The translations under genes were made by a program, and so were the position numbers. A stretch of DNA of 64,000 nucleotides from Streptomyces sp. NBC_01298 (lineage in GTDB: Bacteria; Actinomycetota; Actinomycetes; Streptomycetales; Streptomycetaceae), in assembly GCF_035978755.1 (NCBI RefSeq), contig NZ_CP108414.1:7254001-7318000 (forward strand), given 5' to 3'. This document shows, one piece after another, positions 54,351 to 61,343 of the stretch. Position 1 is the stretch's first letter. Each line of letters begins with the position of its first letter. The notes under the pieces were generated by a model. That model did not search any database, was not told the DNA's origin, and saw only the letters and a list, made by a program, of their open reading frames with translations.

Positions 54351-55706
54351 GTGGAACCAGATCTCTTCACCGCCGCCGCCGAAGACCGCCAGGCGAAGGA
54401 CCCCTCCAGTTCTCCGCTCGCCGTCCGGATGCGCCCGCGCACCCTGGACGAGGTCGTCGGTCAGCAGCACCTGCTGAAGCCCGGCTCCCCGCTGCGGCGG
54501 CTCGTCGGGGACGGTGCGGGCGGTCCCGCCGGCGCCTCCTCGGTGATCCTCTGGGGCCCGCCCGGCATCGGGAAGACCACGCTCGCGTACGTGGTGAGCC
54601 AGGCGACGAAGAAGCGGTTCGTCGAGCTGTCCGCGATCACCGCCGGCGTGAAGGAAGTACGGGCCGTCATCGAGGGCGCCAAGCGGGCGGCCGGCGGGTA
54701 CGGCAAGGACACCGTCCTCTTCCTCGACGAGATCCACCGCTTCAGCAAGGCGCAGCAGGACTCGCTGCTGCCCGCCGTGGAGAACCGCTGGGTCACGCTG
54801 ATCGCCGCGACCACGGAGAACCCGTACTTCTCGATCATCTCCCCGCTGCTGTCTCGCTCGCTGCTGCTGACGCTGGAACCGCTGACGGACGAGGACCTGA
54901 GCGCCCTGATGCACCGGGCGCTGACGGAGGAGCGCGGCCTCGGCGGCGCGGTCACCCTGTCGGCGGACGCGGAGGCGCACCTGCTGCGGATCGCGGGCGG
55001 GGACGCGCGGCGCGCCCTGACGGCCCTCGAAGCGGGCGCGGGCTCGGCGATCGCCAAGGGCGAGGCGGAGATCAGCCTCCAGACGGTGGAGGAGGCCGTC
55101 GACCGGGCCGCGGTCAAGTACGACCGGGACGGCGACCAGCACTACGACGTGGCGAGCGCGCTGATCAAGTCGATCCGGGGCTCGGACGTGGACGCGGCGC
55201 TGCACTACCTGGCCCGCATGATCGAAGCGGGGGAGGACCCCCGGTTCATCGCGCGCCGGCTGATGATCTCGGCGAGCGAGGACATCGGGCTGGCCGACCC
55301 GACGGCCCTGCCGCTCGCGGTGGCGGCCGCCCAGGCGGTGGCGATGATCGGCTTCCCGGAGGCCTCGCTCACGCTGTCGCACGTGACGATCGCACTGGCG
55401 CTGGCCCCCAAGTCCAACACCGCGACGACCGCGATCGGCGCGGCGCTGGCCGATGTCCGGGCTGGCCTGGCGGGTACCGTCCCGGCGCACCTCCGGGACG
55501 GCCACTACAAGGGGGCGGCGAAGCTGGGGCACGCGGTGGGGTACGTGTACCCGCACGACGTGCCGGGAGCGATCGCCGCGCAGCAGTACGCCCCGGACGA
55601 GGTGCACGGCAAGCGCTACTACGAGCCGACCCGGTACGGGGCCGAAGCCCGCTACGCGGACGTGGTGGAAAAGGTCCGCGAGCGGCTCCGGGGCGCCGGG
55701 TCCTGA
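54351..55706 (+). CDS. rarA: Replication-associated recombination protein A (RarA/MgsA, AAA+)
   Basis: A 451-residue AAA+ ATPase acting at stalled replication forks. Walker [12 protein letters not shown], Walker [16 protein letters not shown], sensor region [13 protein letters not shown], then the clamp-loader-like C-terminus ([40 protein letters not shown]) and the tail [19 protein letters not shown] to [17 protein letters not shown] 54351 fits a leaderless start behind a damage-promoter-like motif; no SD. Closest in architecture to RuvB and DnaX; motifs make RarA secure. Confidence 0.95.
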   Translation: MEPDLFTAAAEDRQAKDPSSSPLAVRMRPRTLDEVVGQQHLLKPGSPLRRLVGDGAGGPAGASSVILWGPPGIGKTTLAYVVSQATKKRFVELSAITAGVKEVRAVIEGAKRAAGGYGKDTVLFLDEIHRFSKAQQDSLLPAVENRWVTLIAATTENPYFSIISPLLSRSLLLTLEPLTDEDLSALMHRALTEERGLGGAVTLSADAEAHLLRIAGGDARRALTALEAGAGSAIAKGEAEISLQTVEEAVDRAAVKYDRDGDQHYDVASALIKSIRGSDVDAALHYLARMIEAGEDPRFIARRLMISASEDIGLADPTALPLAVAAAQAVAMIGFPEASLTLSHVTIALALAPKSNTATTAIGAALADVRAGLAGTVPAHLRDGHYKGAAKLGHAVGYVYPHDVPGAIAAQQYAPDEVHGKRYYEPTRYGAEARYADVVEKVRERLRGAGS

Positions 55707-55754
55707 CCCGCGCGGCGGCGTCGTGTCGGCGCCGCGGGGCGGGGAGGCGGGGCC

Positions 55755-55767
55755 TAGGCTCCGGACA
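55755..55767 (+). promoter_or_regulatory. -10 hexamer before the secreted nuclease gene
   Basis: TAGGCT at 55755-55760, 6 nt before ATG 55767, no Shine-Dalgarno; probably leaderless. Confidence 0.45.
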
Positions 55768-56474
55768 TGGGACGCCGGGCTCCACTCATCGCCGTGACGG
55801 CAGTACTGCTGCTCGGCGGGTGCCACCACGAGGATGCCGAGACGGCTCGTGCCAGCGCCGCGGCACTGCTCGCCCAGGTCCCCCTCGCGAGCGCCGGGTT
55901 CCCGCCGGCCGCCCCCGTCGCCAAGGCCGAGCTGGGCGGGCTCACGGTCGAGTGGGGCAAGAACTGGGAGACGTACAAGCGCGAGAACTTCGGCAAGTAC
56001 TGGTCCGACGAGACCGACGCCATCGGCGGTCGCAACGGGTGCGACACCCGCGACGACGTCCTGCGCAGGGACCTCCGGGAGCTCCGCGAGGGCGACAGGA
56101 ACCCCTGCGTCGTCCTCTCCGGAGTGCTGAAGGACCCGTACACGGGGAAGGAGCTCCCCTATACCTACCGCCGCGCCTCGCAGATCCAGACCGACCACGT
56201 CGTCGCACTCGGCGCCGCCTGGCGCGGGGGCGCGTACGCCTGGACCCCGCAGCGGCGCCTGGAGTACGCCAACGACCTGGACGTGCTGCTCGCCGTGGAC
56301 AAGCAGACGAACTACGACAAGAGCAGCAAGACCGCGGACAAGTGGAAGCCGCCCCAGCGGGGCTACTGGTGCGAGTACGCGCGGCGGTACACCGGGATCA
56401 AGGCGAAGTACGGGCTCTCCGTGACCCCGCCGGAGAAGCAGGCGCTGCAGGAGATGCTCGGCACCTGCCCGTAG
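55767..56474 (+). CDS. Secreted lipoprotein nuclease, HNH/DUF1524 type
   Basis: A 235-residue protein with a lipoprotein signal peptide (RRAPLIAVTAVLLLGGC, lipobox LGGC). The mature domain is DUF1524-like: NGCDTRDDVLRRDL, QIQTDHVVALGAAWRGGA (with the DH catalytic pair), YANDLDVLLAVDKQTNYDKS and the closing KWKPPQRGYWCEYARRY. The family contains extracellular DNases. Surface-anchored, so it may scavenge or degrade external DNA. Convergent with the DUF2470 gene (4 bp between stops). Confidence 0.9.
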   Translation: MGRRAPLIAVTAVLLLGGCHHEDAETARASAAALLAQVPLASAGFPPAAPVAKAELGGLTVEWGKNWETYKRENFGKYWSDETDAIGGRNGCDTRDDVLRRDLRELREGDRNPCVVLSGVLKDPYTGKELPYTYRRASQIQTDHVVALGAAWRGGAYAWTPQRRLEYANDLDVLLAVDKQTNYDKSSKTADKWKPPQRGYWCEYARRYTGIKAKYGLSVTPPEKQALQEMLGTCP

Positions 56475-56478
56475 TCGC

Positions 56479-57387
56479 TCAGCCGGCGAAGAGCGTGCTC
56501 ATCGCGCGGCGCAGGCCGCAGACGTCGGTCACCGGCTCCGGGAAGTCGAAGCGGGCGTCGAAGGCGGTGGCGCCGCGGATGAAGCGCACCCGCAGGCCCA
56601 GCCGGTCCAGCGCGAGGGGGATCGCCGTCAGGTCCGCCGTGTCCCGGGCGCCCAGCAGGCCGCACAGATCACCCATCCGGTCGCCGTGCGAGGAGGCCAG
56701 GTGCTGGAGGAGCTCCGTCTCGTGGGCCACCATCGGGTCGGGCTCGGCCGCCGCCAGCAGGTCCGGGTCCACGTGCTGGGCGCCCCACAGGTCGTCCACC
56801 GAGATCTCGCCGACCTCCAGGCGCAGCAGCATCCACGCGGGCCGGCCGGCGGACGGGGCGTCGAGCGACTCGGTCAGTCCGAGGAGCTCGCCGACCGGGT
56901 GCCGCTCGGCGAGGAGCGCCGCGCAGGCCGCCCGTTCGTCGGCCCCGCGCACCGGGGTGAGCCACCCGGCGAGCCAGGCGCGGCCTCGGATACGATGGGG
57001 CACGGACACCGGCGCCACATCCGTGATCTCGATCACGGCGGTGAGGTCGTCGTCCTGGGCGTGAGCGGCTGCCCTGGCAGCCGCGGATTCCCCTGATACC
57101 AGGAGAATCACGTCCCCGTCCGGGGTGACGGTCCGTGCGGCCGGCATCCCTGTCCCGAGCTCCTCCCGGTCATAAGACCCCTTCTGGTCGAAACCACATG
57201 GGAGCGTGAGGGATACTGAGGCGTTGGACTCTACGAGGGTTCGTACGCGTTCGGCTCCGGTGAGCTGCCGAACGCCTTCCCTGGGACGCGGCTGACCTTG
57301 CCTATCGTCGCCGAAAGCAGATCCTGTTTCGTTTGGATCTGAACTTCGGTGCGCACTGGGCAGGGGGATCCCATGTGGTCGAGACAT
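56479..57387 (-). CDS. DUF2470 (HugZ-like) putative heme-utilisation protein under an iron box
   Basis: A 302-residue protein. Residues about 45-190 look like a split-barrel flavin/heme domain (VILLVSGESAAARAAAHAQDD, IRGRAWLAGWLTPVRGADER), and the C-terminal about 85 residues are the DUF2470 fold (MVAHETELLQHLASSHGDRM, then DLTAIPLALDRLGLRVRFIR). Such HugZ-like proteins release or store heme iron. ATG 57387 (MSRPHGIPLP) has GAGGAGGA 5 nt upstream. The IdeR/DmdR iron box lies 14-33 bp upstream of the start codon, so it should be repressed by iron. Divergent from rpsD. Confidence 0.85.
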   Translation of the reverse strand: MSRPHGIPLPSAHRSSDPNETGSAFGDDRQGQPRPREGVRQLTGAERVRTLVESNASVSLTLPCGFDQKGSYDREELGTGMPAARTVTPDGDVILLVSGESAAARAAAHAQDDDLTAVIEITDVAPVSVPHRIRGRAWLAGWLTPVRGADERAACAALLAERHPVGELLGLTESLDAPSAGRPAWMLLRLEVGEISVDDLWGAQHVDPDLLAAAEPDPMVAHETELLQHLASSHGDRMGDLCGLLGARDTADLTAIPLALDRLGLRVRFIRGATAFDARFDFPEPVTDVCGLRRAMSTLFAG

Positions 57388-57401
57388 TACGTCCTCCTCG
57401 C

Positions 57402-57420
57402 TAAGGTAAGCCTCACCTAA
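57402..57420 (-). promoter_or_regulatory. IdeR/DmdR-type iron box
   Basis: Minus strand TTAGGTGAGGCTTACCTTA matches the iron-box consensus TTAGGTTAGGCTAACCTAA in 16 of 19 positions. It is in the promoter of the DUF2470 gene and 22 bp from the rpsD start codon, so it may affect both. Confidence 0.75.
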
Positions 57421-57442
57421 CTTACATGGAGGTAGGTTCCAC

Positions 57443-58054
57443 GTGAACCAGAAGCGACCCAAGGTCAAGAAGTCGCGTGCCCTCGGCATTGCGCTGACCC
57501 CGAAGGCCGTCAAGTACTTCGAGGCCCGCCCCTACCCGCCGGGCGAGCACGGCCGTGGCCGCAAGCAGAACTCGGACTACAAGGTTCGTCTGCTGGAGAA
57601 GCAGCGTCTGCGCGCTCAGTACGACATCTCTGAGCGTCAGATGGCCCGCGCGTACGACCGCGCCAAGAAGGCCGAAGGCAAGACGGGCGAGGCGCTGGTC
57701 GTCGAGCTCGAGCGTCGCCTCGACGCCCTGGTCCTGCGTTCGGGCATCGCCCGCACCATCTACCAGGCTCGCCAGATGGTCGTTCACGGCCACATCGAGG
57801 TCAACGGCGACAAGGTCGACAAGCCGTCGTTCCGCGTCCGTCCGGACGACGTCATCACGGTGCGCGAGCGCAGCCGCGAGAAGGTTCCGTTCCAGGTTGC
57901 CCGTGAGGGTGGCTACGCAGGCGAGGGCGAAACCCCGCGTTACCTGCAGGTCAACCTGAAGGCCCTGGCCTTCCGCCTGGACCGCGACCCGAACCGCAAG
58001 GAAATCCCGGTCATCTGCGACGAGCAGCTCGTCGTCGAGTACTACGCCCGCTGA
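57443..58054 (+). CDS. rpsD: 30S ribosomal protein S4 (zinc-free form)
   Basis: S4 (203 residues) initiates 30S assembly on 16S rRNA. S4 domain: [40 protein letters not shown]. The zinc-ligand cysteines found in the N-terminus of many S4 proteins are absent ([19 protein letters not shown]), so this is the zinc-independent type. GTG 57443 with GGAGGT 9 nt upstream. It has its own terminator. The iron box 22 bp upstream makes iron input on rpsD conceivable but unproved. Confidence 0.97.
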   Translation: MNQKRPKVKKSRALGIALTPKAVKYFEARPYPPGEHGRGRKQNSDYKVRLLEKQRLRAQYDISERQMARAYDRAKKAEGKTGEALVVELERRLDALVLRSGIARTIYQARQMVVHGHIEVNGDKVDKPSFRVRPDDVITVRERSREKVPFQVAREGGYAGEGETPRYLQVNLKALAFRLDRDPNRKEIPVICDEQLVVEYYAR

Positions 58055-58091
58055 TTTAGCAGTACCAGCGGACGTAGCCTCACAGGCTGGT

Positions 58092-60377
58092 TCAGCCCGC
58101 CGGTTCCCCTTCGGGGGAGCCGGCGGGTTTCCTGCTTTTCGCCCCCGCCGCCCCCGGGTGCGCCATCGGCCGCTCGGCGCGCTCGGTCCGCTCCGCGGCG
58201 CCGCGCGGCCTCGGCAGCGGGCCCGCCGGCACGGGCGCCGGCTCCGGTCCCCGCAGGGCGCGCTCGATCAGGGCCTCCAGCGGCAGGGTCCGGCCGTGCC
58301 GGGCGCAGGACGCGTACCGCTCGGCGCCCAGGAGTTCGCCCGCCCGCTCCTGGCACATCAGCCGCGGGGCGTTGAAGTACCCCGAGCCGAACAGCCGCAT
58401 CCCCACCCCGTCCCACAGGGGCTCCGCCGCGCCCTGCAGGACCGCGGCCTCCGCCGGATGACCCTCGGCCACCGTGACCAGCGCCAGCAGTTCCACCGCC
58501 AGTACCAGCCCCACCAGGTCGCGGAACGTGTGGTTGATGGCCACGCACTCGGCCAGCAGCCGCCGCGCCTCGGCCGTGCCCCCGGCGTCCAGCGCCGCGT
58601 ACGCCAGGACGTACAGGGCGTACGCCTTCGTCCAGCGCTCCCCGCGCTCCTCGCAGATGTCCCGCACCTCCCGGCACAGGGAGAGCGCGCCCGCCAGCTC
58701 ACCCTGGAAGGCCAGCGCCATCGCCAGCTCCACCTGGCACATCAGGACGTTGCTGTTGAGCTCCCCGGCCTCCCGGTAGCGCTCCAGCGCCGAGCCCAGC
58801 AGTTCCCCGGCCCGGCCCATGTCGTCCGAGATCAGGGCCAGGCAGCCCATCCGGTGCACGGCGTACGCCCCCGCCACCGGGTTCTCGCCGCGCGCGGCCC
58901 CGTCCCGGCACTCGTACAGCGCGCTCATCGAGGCCACCGAGTCGCCCTGCAGGGCCGCGACGTACCCGAGCACCCACAGCGCCTTCAGCCGGGAGCTCTC
59001 GTACTCCACCCCCGTCGAGCCGGCGAGCCCGAAGTCGCCCTCCAGCGTCCGGTCCAGCCAGTGCCGCCCCTCGGTGAGCCGGCCGCAGCCGGCCCAGAAG
59101 AACCACAGGGTGCCCGCCAGGTACTGGCCGAGGTGGACCTCCTCCGGCTCGTCCAGGCAGCACTCCAGCGCGAGCCGCAGGTTCGGCAGTTCCGCCTCCA
59201 CCAGCGCGGCCACCTCCTCCTGGCGCGGGCTGAACCAGTCCAGCTCGCACCAGGTCGCCAGGCCCATGTACCAGTCCCGGTGCCGGCGCCGCAGCCGCCG
59301 GGCGTCACCCAGTGACTCCAGCCAGCCCGCCCCGTAGATCCGTACGCTCTCCAGCATCCGGTACCGGACCCCGGCCGCCGTCTCCTCCCGGACCAGCAGG
59401 GACTGCCCCAACAGCTCCCCGACCAGATCCAGCACCGAATCCACCGGCAGGTCCGGGCCCGCGCACACGTACTCGGCGGCGTCCAGGTCGAACTGCCCGG
59501 CGAACACCGAGAGCCGCGCCCACAGCAGCCGCTCCCCGGTCGTGCACAGCTCGTGGCTCCAGCCGATCGCCGTGCGCAGCGCCCGGTGCCGGGGCAGCGC
59601 CCCGCGCGAGCCGCCCGTCAGCAGGGCGAAGCGGTCCTCCAGCCGGGACAGCACCTGCTCCGGCGACAGCGTGCGCAGCCGGCCCGCCGCCAGCTCCAGC
59701 GCCAGCGGCAGGCCGTCGAGGCGGGCGCACAGCTCGGCCAGCACCGCCCGGTTGGACTCCGTCACGGTGAAGGCCGGATCGGCCGCGGAGGTCCGCTCGA
59801 GCAGCAGCGCCAGGGCCTCTTCCGGATCCAGCGGAGCCAGCGGCCAGGACAGCTCCCCGTCGAGGGTCAGCGGCCGCCGGCCGGCGGCGAGCACGCGCAG
59901 GCCGGGGGACCGGCGCAGGAGGTCCCGTACCAGGTCGGCGGTCTCGTCGACCAGCTGCTCGAAGCCGTCCAGGACCAGCAGCAGCCGCCGCTCGGCCAGG
60001 TGTTCGGCGAGGACCGTCCGGAGCGGCCGGGTGGTCTGATCGGTCAGCCCGAGCGCCTCGGCGAGCGTCAGCTCCAGCAGCGCCGGATCCCGTACGGAGG
60101 CCAGCTCGGCCAGCCACACCCCGTCGCAGTAGCGTTCCTGCGCCGCCTCGGCGGACCCGCCCGCACCGACCGGACCGGCCGCCGCGTCGGAGGCCGCCCG
60201 GGCCGCCGCCAGTACCAGGCGGGTCTTGCCCACGCCGCCCGCGCCGGTCACCGTGACCAGCCGCGACGCGTCCAGCAGACGTTCCAGCTCGGAAAGCTCC
60301 CCGCCCCGCCCGACAAAGCCGCTCAGGTCCGAGGGAAGGTTGCCCGGCGTCCTTCGTGGAATGGGTCTTTGTCGCAT
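58092..60377 (-). CDS. NB-ARC/AAA ATPase with TPR-like domain, no DNA-binding domain seen
   Basis: A 761-residue STAND-type ATPase. N-terminal P-loop TVTGAGGVGKTRLVLAAAR, Walker B LLLVLDGFEQLVDE, and the NB-ARC ARC helix region (RLDGLPLALELAAGRLRTL). From about residue 330 to 720 it is helical TPR-like (WLDRTLEGDFGL, LAYAALDAGGTAEARRLLAE). The usual SARP or LuxR DNA-binding domain is absent, so it is a stand-alone signalling ATPase or a truncated regulator. Start ATG 60377 (MRQRPIPRRTPG) is uncertain; a TTG 39 nt upstream is in frame. Not clearly linked to neighbours. Confidence 0.82.
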   Translation of the reverse strand: MRQRPIPRRTPGNLPSDLSGFVGRGGELSELERLLDASRLVTVTGAGGVGKTRLVLAAARAASDAAAGPVGAGGSAEAAQERYCDGVWLAELASVRDPALLELTLAEALGLTDQTTRPLRTVLAEHLAERRLLLVLDGFEQLVDETADLVRDLLRRSPGLRVLAAGRRPLTLDGELSWPLAPLDPEEALALLLERTSAADPAFTVTESNRAVLAELCARLDGLPLALELAAGRLRTLSPEQVLSRLEDRFALLTGGSRGALPRHRALRTAIGWSHELCTTGERLLWARLSVFAGQFDLDAAEYVCAGPDLPVDSVLDLVGELLGQSLLVREETAAGVRYRMLESVRIYGAGWLESLGDARRLRRRHRDWYMGLATWCELDWFSPRQEEVAALVEAELPNLRLALECCLDEPEEVHLGQYLAGTLWFFWAGCGRLTEGRHWLDRTLEGDFGLAGSTGVEYESSRLKALWVLGYVAALQGDSVASMSALYECRDGAARGENPVAGAYAVHRMGCLALISDDMGRAGELLGSALERYREAGELNSNVLMCQVELAMALAFQGELAGALSLCREVRDICEERGERWTKAYALYVLAYAALDAGGTAEARRLLAECVAINHTFRDLVGLVLAVELLALVTVAEGHPAEAAVLQGAAEPLWDGVGMRLFGSGYFNAPRLMCQERAGELLGAERYASCARHGRTLPLEALIERALRGPEPAPVPAGPLPRPRGAAERTERAERPMAHPGAAGAKSRKPAGSPEGEPAG
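58096..58127. terminator. rpsD terminator overlapping the NB-ARC gene end
   Basis: CCCGCCGGTTCCCC (58096-58109), TTCG tetraloop, GGGGAGCCGGCGGG (58114-58127); 14 pairs with one G-U, then TTTCCTGCTTTT. It codes for the last residues (GEPAG) of the convergent gene. Confidence 0.88.
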
Positions 60378-60540
60378 GGGACACGGAGCGTACTGGTCCG
60401 CATGCGCTGCGTACAAGGCGGGTCTGATCCGGCCGCACCACGCGCGCGCCGCCCGGGAATTCCGGTACTGCGGCGGATCTCCGGCGCGATAGGGTCGGAG
60501 GACGACTTTTTCGCTTGGTGATCAATCTGTAGAGAGCGGT

Positions 60541-60987
60541 GTGAACGTGTCCGGTGGAGAGGTGGCCGGGATCCTCGTGGCGGTCTTCTGGGCCATCCTG
60601 GTCTCCTTCCTCGCCGTGGTGCTGGTGAGGCTGGCCCAGGTGCTCAGGGCGACCACCAAGCTGGTGGCCGACGTGACCGAGCAGGCCGTCCCGCTGCTCG
60701 CGGAGGCCTCCACCACCGTCCGCTCCGCCCGCACCCAGCTCGACCGGGTCGACGCCATCGCGAGCGACGTACAGGAAGTCACCTCCAACGCCTCCGCGCT
60801 GTCCTCCACCGTGGCCTCCACCTTCGGCGGCCCGCTCGTCAAGGTCGCGGCCTTCGGCTACGGCGTCCGCAAGGCGCTGGGCAAGGGCGGCGCGAGCGCG
60901 CAGGACGCGCCGGGCAAGACCTCCCGGCGGACCGTGATCGTCGGCCGTACGGTGCCGTCGGCCCGGCGCCGGAAGCAGAAGGGCTGA
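60541..60987 (+). CDS. DUF948 membrane protein
   Basis: A 148-residue protein: one N-terminal span (AGILVAVFWAILVSFLAVVL) and a long amphipathic helix (LVRLAQVLRATTKLVADVTE, then LDRVDAIASDVQEV), ending in a Lys/Arg-rich tail. DUF948 proteins are small coiled-coil membrane proteins of unknown role. GTG 60541 is used; GTG 60547 is equally possible. Starts the cluster with the DUF6167 gene and alaS, an order kept in actinobacteria. Confidence 0.85.
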   Translation: MNVSGGEVAGILVAVFWAILVSFLAVVLVRLAQVLRATTKLVADVTEQAVPLLAEASTTVRSARTQLDRVDAIASDVQEVTSNASALSSTVASTFGGPLVKVAAFGYGVRKALGKGGASAQDAPGKTSRRTVIVGRTVPSARRRKQKG

Positions 60988-60995
60988 GATCTCCG

Positions 60996-61343
60996 ATGTT
61001 CCGCCGAGCCTTCTGGTTCACCACCGGCGCGGCCGCCGGCGTGTGGGCCACCACCAAGGTCAACCGGCAGCTCAAGAAGCTGACGCCGGAGAGCCTCGCC
61101 GCCCAGGCCGCCGACAAGGCGATCGAGGCGGGACACCGCCTCAAGGACTTCGCCCTCGACGTCAAGTCGGGGATGTCGCAGCGCGAGGACGAGCTGAACG
61201 ACGCACTGGGACTCCACCAGGATCCCGACCTGCCCGCCAACGTCACCGCCCTTCCCGGGCCGCGCCGGCTGCGGGCCATCGAGCACGACCAGACCAAGAA
61301 CCGTTTTTCGAAGGTTACGTACAACCGGAATGAGGACCACTGA
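60996..61343 (+). CDS. Small envelope-associated protein (DUF6167 type)
   Basis: A 115-residue protein: N-terminal hydrophobic segment [20 protein letters not shown], then a helical cytoplasmic part ([18 protein letters not shown]) and a basic end. Family of unknown function found upstream of alaS in streptomycetes. ATG 60996 is 8 bp after the DUF948 stop; its TGA overlaps the alaS ATG (TGATG), so translation is coupled. Confidence 0.85.
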   Translation: MFRRAFWFTTGAAAGVWATTKVNRQLKKLTPESLAAQAADKAIEAGHRLKDFALDVKSGMSQREDELNDALGLHQDPDLPANVTALPGPRRLRAIEHDQTKNRFSKVTYNRNEDH

